Source of the DNA: Acidimangrovimonas sp.
Lineage (GTDB): Bacteria > Pseudomonadota > Alphaproteobacteria > Rhodobacterales > Rhodobacteraceae
Assembly: GCA_030147905.1 (NCBI GenBank)
Contig: JASBUM010000041.1
Coordinates: forward strand, 1 to 7,374
Direction of reading: 5' to 3'
DNA length: 7,374 bases
The notes below the pieces were generated by a model that worked only from the letters and a program-made list of their open reading frames with translations, was not told the origin of the DNA and ran no database searches. A program made the translations under genes and the position numbers. Below, piece after piece: positions 5,056 through 7,374 of this stretch. Positions within the stretch are counted from its first letter, which is position 1. The number at the start of each line of letters is the position of its first letter.

Positions 5056-6135
5056 ATGGCGCATGTGGATGCGCCGCGGGCGCGCCGTGCGGACGGCGAC
5101 GGGCGCGGGGCCGGTGGCGGCGGCACGGGCGGCGGCACAGGCGGCGGACGCGGCGATAACGTAAGGGGCGGGACGCCCGTCGGCCTGTCGCGCGAATTGC
5201 TGGGTCTGGCACTGCTGGCGGGCGTGGCGGGGGCGGCCTATCTGCTGTTTCCCTACAATCTGGCCTTCACCACGCGGGTGGTGATCATGATGCTCTTCGT
5301 GCTGTCGCTGGACTTCGTCCTCGGCGTGGCGGGGATCTCGACGCTGGGCCATGCCGCATTGTACGGTACGGGTGCCTATGCGGCGGGGCTCTTTGCGATC
5401 CATGTCTCGAACGACCCGTTGGCGGGGCTCGTGGCGGGTGGGCTTGCCGGCGCGGTAGTGGCACTGGCATCGGGGCTTTTCCTGCTGCGCAGCCACGGGC
5501 TGACGCTCCTGATGCTGTCGATCGCGGTCACAGAGGTGCTGCGGGAACTGGCCAATAAATATGCCGGTCTGACGGGCGGGGCCGATGGGCTTGGCGGGAT
5601 CGAGATGGGCAGGCTTCTGGGCCTTTTCGAATTCGATTTCATCGGGCGCGTGGGCTATGTCTATGCCGTTGTCGTGCTGATCGCGAGCTTCGCCATCCTG
5701 CGGCGGATCACCAACTCATCCTTCGGGCTGGCCGCGCGCGGCATCCGAGAAAGCGCGCCCCGCATGCGCGCCATCGGCACGCCCGTCTATCGCCACCTGA
5801 TCGCGGTCTATGTGATCGGCGGCGTCTTCGCAGGCATCGCCGGCGCGCTGGAGGCGCAGAGCACCGCGCTGGTCAGCCTGAACGTTTACGGCTTCCAGCT
5901 TTCGGCCGAGGCGCTGATCATGCTGATCCTCGGCGGAACAGGACGGCTTTGGGGCGCGATCCTGGGCACGGCGGTGTTCATGGGCGTGCATGAGGTCGCC
6001 GCCTCGGTCGATCCTTTCAACTGGCTCTTCGTCATCGGCGCGCTGGTGCTGGCCGTGGTCTATGCGGTGCCCGGCGGGCTTCTGGCGTTGCCCGCGCGGC
6101 TGCGGCGGCGGCCGGGCAAGGAGGTTGCACGATGA
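5056..6135 (+). CDS. livM: Liv-type ABC transporter permease, LivM-like, with Gly-rich N-terminal extension
   Basis: A 359-residue inner-membrane permease, partner of the LivH-like protein. Landmarks: LDFVLGVAGISTLGHAALYGTGAYA in the N-terminal half, the cytoplasmic loop SSFGLAARGIRESAPRMRAIG that meets the ATPases, and LILGGTGRLWGAILGTA near the C terminus. Membrane segments start only about 45 residues in. Before them lies a hydrophilic, Arg- and Gly-rich tail made of (GGGT)(GGGT)(GGG), encoded by a 12-bp repeat. ATG at 5056 is preferred because GAGGGGG ends 5 bases before it. ATG at 5035 is in frame, adds 7 residues and would overlap the livH stop by 11 bases. No later ATG or GTG precedes the first membrane span, so the extension is probably translated. 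The stop overlaps the next start (ATGA). Confidence 0.88.
   Translation: MAHVDAPRARRADGDGRGAGGGGTGGGTGGGRGDNVRGGTPVGLSRELLGLALLAGVAGAAYLLFPYNLAFTTRVVIMMLFVLSLDFVLGVAGISTLGHAALYGTGAYAAGLFAIHVSNDPLAGLVAGGLAGAVVALASGLFLLRSHGLTLLMLSIAVTEVLRELANKYAGLTGGADGLGGIEMGRLLGLFEFDFIGRVGYVYAVVVLIASFAILRRITNSSFGLAARGIRESAPRMRAIGTPVYRHLIAVYVIGGVFAGIAGALEAQSTALVSLNVYGFQLSAEALIMLILGGTGRLWGAILGTAVFMGVHEVAASVDPFNWLFVIGALVLAVVYAVPGGLLALPARLRRRPGKEVAR
5116..5148 (+). repeat. 12-bp tandem repeat encoding Gly-Gly-Gly-Thr in LivM
   Basis: GGCGGCGGCACG (5116-5127), GGCGGCGGCACA (5128-5139) and a partial GGCGGCGGA (5140-5148) follow each other in the reading frame. Because the unit is a multiple of three, copy-number change would lengthen or shorten the LivM N-terminal tail without a frameshift. 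Confidence 0.85.
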
Positions 6136-6884
6136 CGGCGGAAGGGCTCGAGGTGCGCGGCCTGAACAAGGCCTTCGGCGGGATCGCCGTTGCGCGCGAC
6201 ATCGATTTCGATCTGCGTCCCGGCGACCGCAAGGCGTTGATCGGCCCGAACGGGGCGGGCAAGTCGACCTTCACCAATCTGATTACCGGGATTCTGGCGC
6301 CGGACTCGGGCAGCGTCACGCTCGATGGGCGCGATATCGGACGGCTGGGCGAGGCGCAGCGGGTCAAGGCGGGAATCGCCAAGACCTTCCAGATCACCAA
6401 CCTCTTTCGCGGGCTCAGCGTTCGCGAGAACCTGCGCCTGCCGGTGCTGGAGCGGCGCGGCCTGACGCGGCGGCTGTGGCGGGCGGCGGGCGCGCGTCCG
6501 GCGGTCGAGGCCGAGGTCGAAGCACTTCTGGCGCAGTTCCGGCTGGAGCCCTTCGCGGCGACGCGCGTCGATCTTCTGGCCTATGGGCAGCAGCGGCTGG
6601 TCGAAATGGCGATGACGCTGGCCTTGCGGCCGCGCATCCTGATCCTCGACGAACCGGCAGCCGGGGTGCCATCGTCGGAAAGCCATCTGATCGCCGATGC
6701 GATCGCGGCACTGCCCCCCGATCTGGCGGTGCTGGTGATCGAGCATGACATGGCGCTGGTCTTCAAGGTCGCGCGGCGGATCGTGGTGCTGGTGGCCGGC
6801 GCGATCCTGACCGAGGGCACCCCCGAGGCGATCGCGGCGGACGCGCAGGTGCGCGCGCTCTATCTCGGAGGCAGCCATGGCTGA
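6132..6884 (+). CDS. livG: Liv-type ABC transporter ATP-binding protein, LivG-like
   Basis: A 250-residue ABC ATPase, typical LivG length. Walker A is GPNGAGKST at 38-46 (Lys44), the Q-loop Gln is at 87 in KTFQITNLF, the signature is LAYGQQR at 149-155 (LivG proteins normally have this in place of LSGGQ), Walker B is ILILDEP with Asp173 and Glu174, and the switch His205 is in IEHDM. All catalytic residues are present, so it should hydrolyse ATP. The FQI.NLF and EHDM features, and the C-terminal EGTPEAIAADAQVRALYLG, mark the LivG rather than LivF branch. AAGGAGG at 6118-6124 lies 7 bases before the ATG, which overlaps the LivM stop. It would act in the cytoplasm as half of the ATPase pair with the LivF-like protein. 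Confidence 0.93.
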   Translation: MTAEGLEVRGLNKAFGGIAVARDIDFDLRPGDRKALIGPNGAGKSTFTNLITGILAPDSGSVTLDGRDIGRLGEAQRVKAGIAKTFQITNLFRGLSVRENLRLPVLERRGLTRRLWRAAGARPAVEAEVEALLAQFRLEPFAATRVDLLAYGQQRLVEMAMTLALRPRILILDEPAAGVPSSESHLIADAIAALPPDLAVLVIEHDMALVFKVARRIVVLVAGAILTEGTPEAIAADAQVRALYLGGSHG

Positions 6885-7374
6885 CGCGATTCTGTCGATC
6901 CGCGACCTGCACGCAGGCTATGGCCGCACGCAGATCCTCAACGGCGTCAGCCTCGACGTTCGGCCGGGCGAACGGCTTGCATTGATCGGGCGCAACGGTG
7001 TGGGCAAGACCACGCTGCTGGCATCCGTGATGGGGCTCACCCGGCGCCATGGTGGCGAGATCCGGCTTGACGGCACGGCCATCGACGGGCTGCGGCCGCA
7101 TCGGCGGGCGGCGCTGGGGCTTGGCCTGGTGCCCCAGACGCGCGACATCTTCCCCTCGCTGACCGTCGAGGAAAACATCATCGCGGGGATCCGGGGCGAT
7201 GCCAGCCTCGAGGAAGCCTATGCCCTCTTTCCGCGGCTGAAGGAGCGGCGGCGCAATGCCGGCGGGCAGCTTTCCGGGGGGGAGCAGCAGATGCTGGCGA
7301 TCGCGCGCACCCTGATGGGCCGGCCGCGGCTGCTGATGCTGGACGAGCCGCTGGAGGGGTTGGCGCCGGTGATC
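6877..7374 (+). CDS. livF: Liv-type ABC transporter ATP-binding protein, LivF-like, 3' end outside window
   Basis: The frame from ATG at 6877 is open to the last base, giving 166 residues of a protein usually about 235 long. Visible motifs: Walker A GRNGVGKTT at 38-46, Q-loop Gln87 in LVPQTRDIFPSLTVEEN, signature LSGGE at 132-136 followed by QQMLAIARTLM, and Walker B LLMLDEP with Asp156 and Glu157, then the D-loop region EGLAP. The VPQ...IFPSLTVEEN pattern is diagnostic of LivF. The start overlaps the livG stop by 8 bases, with GGAGG at 6867-6871 five bases before it. It pairs with the LivG-like protein. The switch His and C terminus are beyond the window, so completeness cannot be judged. 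Confidence 0.92.
   Translation, partial: MADAILSIRDLHAGYGRTQILNGVSLDVRPGERLALIGRNGVGKTTLLASVMGLTRRHGGEIRLDGTAIDGLRPHRRAALGLGLVPQTRDIFPSLTVEENIIAGIRGDASLEEAYALFPRLKERRRNAGGQLSGGEQQMLAIARTLMGRPRLLMLDEPLEGLAPVI

Noticed and set aside
1164..5138. A continuous open frame of 1324 codons on the minus strand spanning the mutarotase, kinase, intergenic region, binding protein and LivH genes
   Set aside because: Its product is low-complexity, rich in Arg, His, Gly, Asp and Gln, with no domain. It runs antisense to four clearly recognised genes. In DNA with strong G/C at third positions, antisense frames lack stop codons by composition, so it is best explained as a shadow.
6576..6596. Non-canonical signature LAYGQ in the LivG-like ATPase as a sign of a defective enzyme
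   Set aside because: LivG proteins, including that of E. coli, normally carry this variant; Walker A, Walker B, Q-loop and switch His are all intact.

Overview
The window is very GC-rich (visibly around 70% G+C, with strong G/C at third codon positions), and every gene reads on the + strand. Gene content, codon use and tightly packed transport operons suggest an alphaproteobacterium, probably Rhodobacterales-like. That is an inference from style and family resemblance, not from a marker gene.

The left part (1 to about 2450) is the tail of a sugar-utilisation operon. It holds the C-terminal TOBE part of a MalK/UgpC-type sugar ABC transporter ATPase, a cytoplasmic SGNH hydrolase of the MsAcT arylesterase type, an RbsD/FucU-type sugar mutarotase, and a ribokinase-type PfkB sugar kinase. 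The genes overlap or sit 12 to 18 bp apart, so they are probably co-transcribed and partly translationally coupled. Read as a pathway: a sugar is imported, an ester may be removed, the anomer is interconverted, and the sugar is phosphorylated. The ester-removal step is the least certain.

A non-coding stretch of about 465 bp (2451-2915) separates the two operons. It holds a weak candidate terminator hairpin, a run of 8 C, a 14-bp tandem repeat, an AT-rich island with a TTGACA hexamer inside an imperfect inverted repeat (probable promoter/operator), and a 5' leader hairpin just before a strong ribosome binding site.

The right part (2916 to the end) is a complete-looking high-affinity branched-chain amino acid type (HAAT/Liv) ABC transporter in canonical order: periplasmic binding protein, LivH-like permease, LivM-like permease, LivG-like ATPase and LivF-like ATPase, the last cut by the window edge. 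The four membrane and ATPase genes are overlapping or nearly so. The binding-protein gene is separated from livH by a short gap holding a strong GC stem-loop, a typical arrangement for making more binding protein than membrane components. The substrate cannot be read from sequence. The binding protein is a divergent LivK relative that may recognise something other than leucine, for example an aromatic acid.

I see no mobile element, CRISPR array, tRNA or rRNA, and nothing that clearly amounts to an undescribed system. The points most worth following up are the esterase inside a sugar mutarotase/kinase cassette, the candidate operator and leader hairpin before the Liv operon, the stem-loop after the binding-protein gene, and the Gly-rich repeat at the start of LivM.
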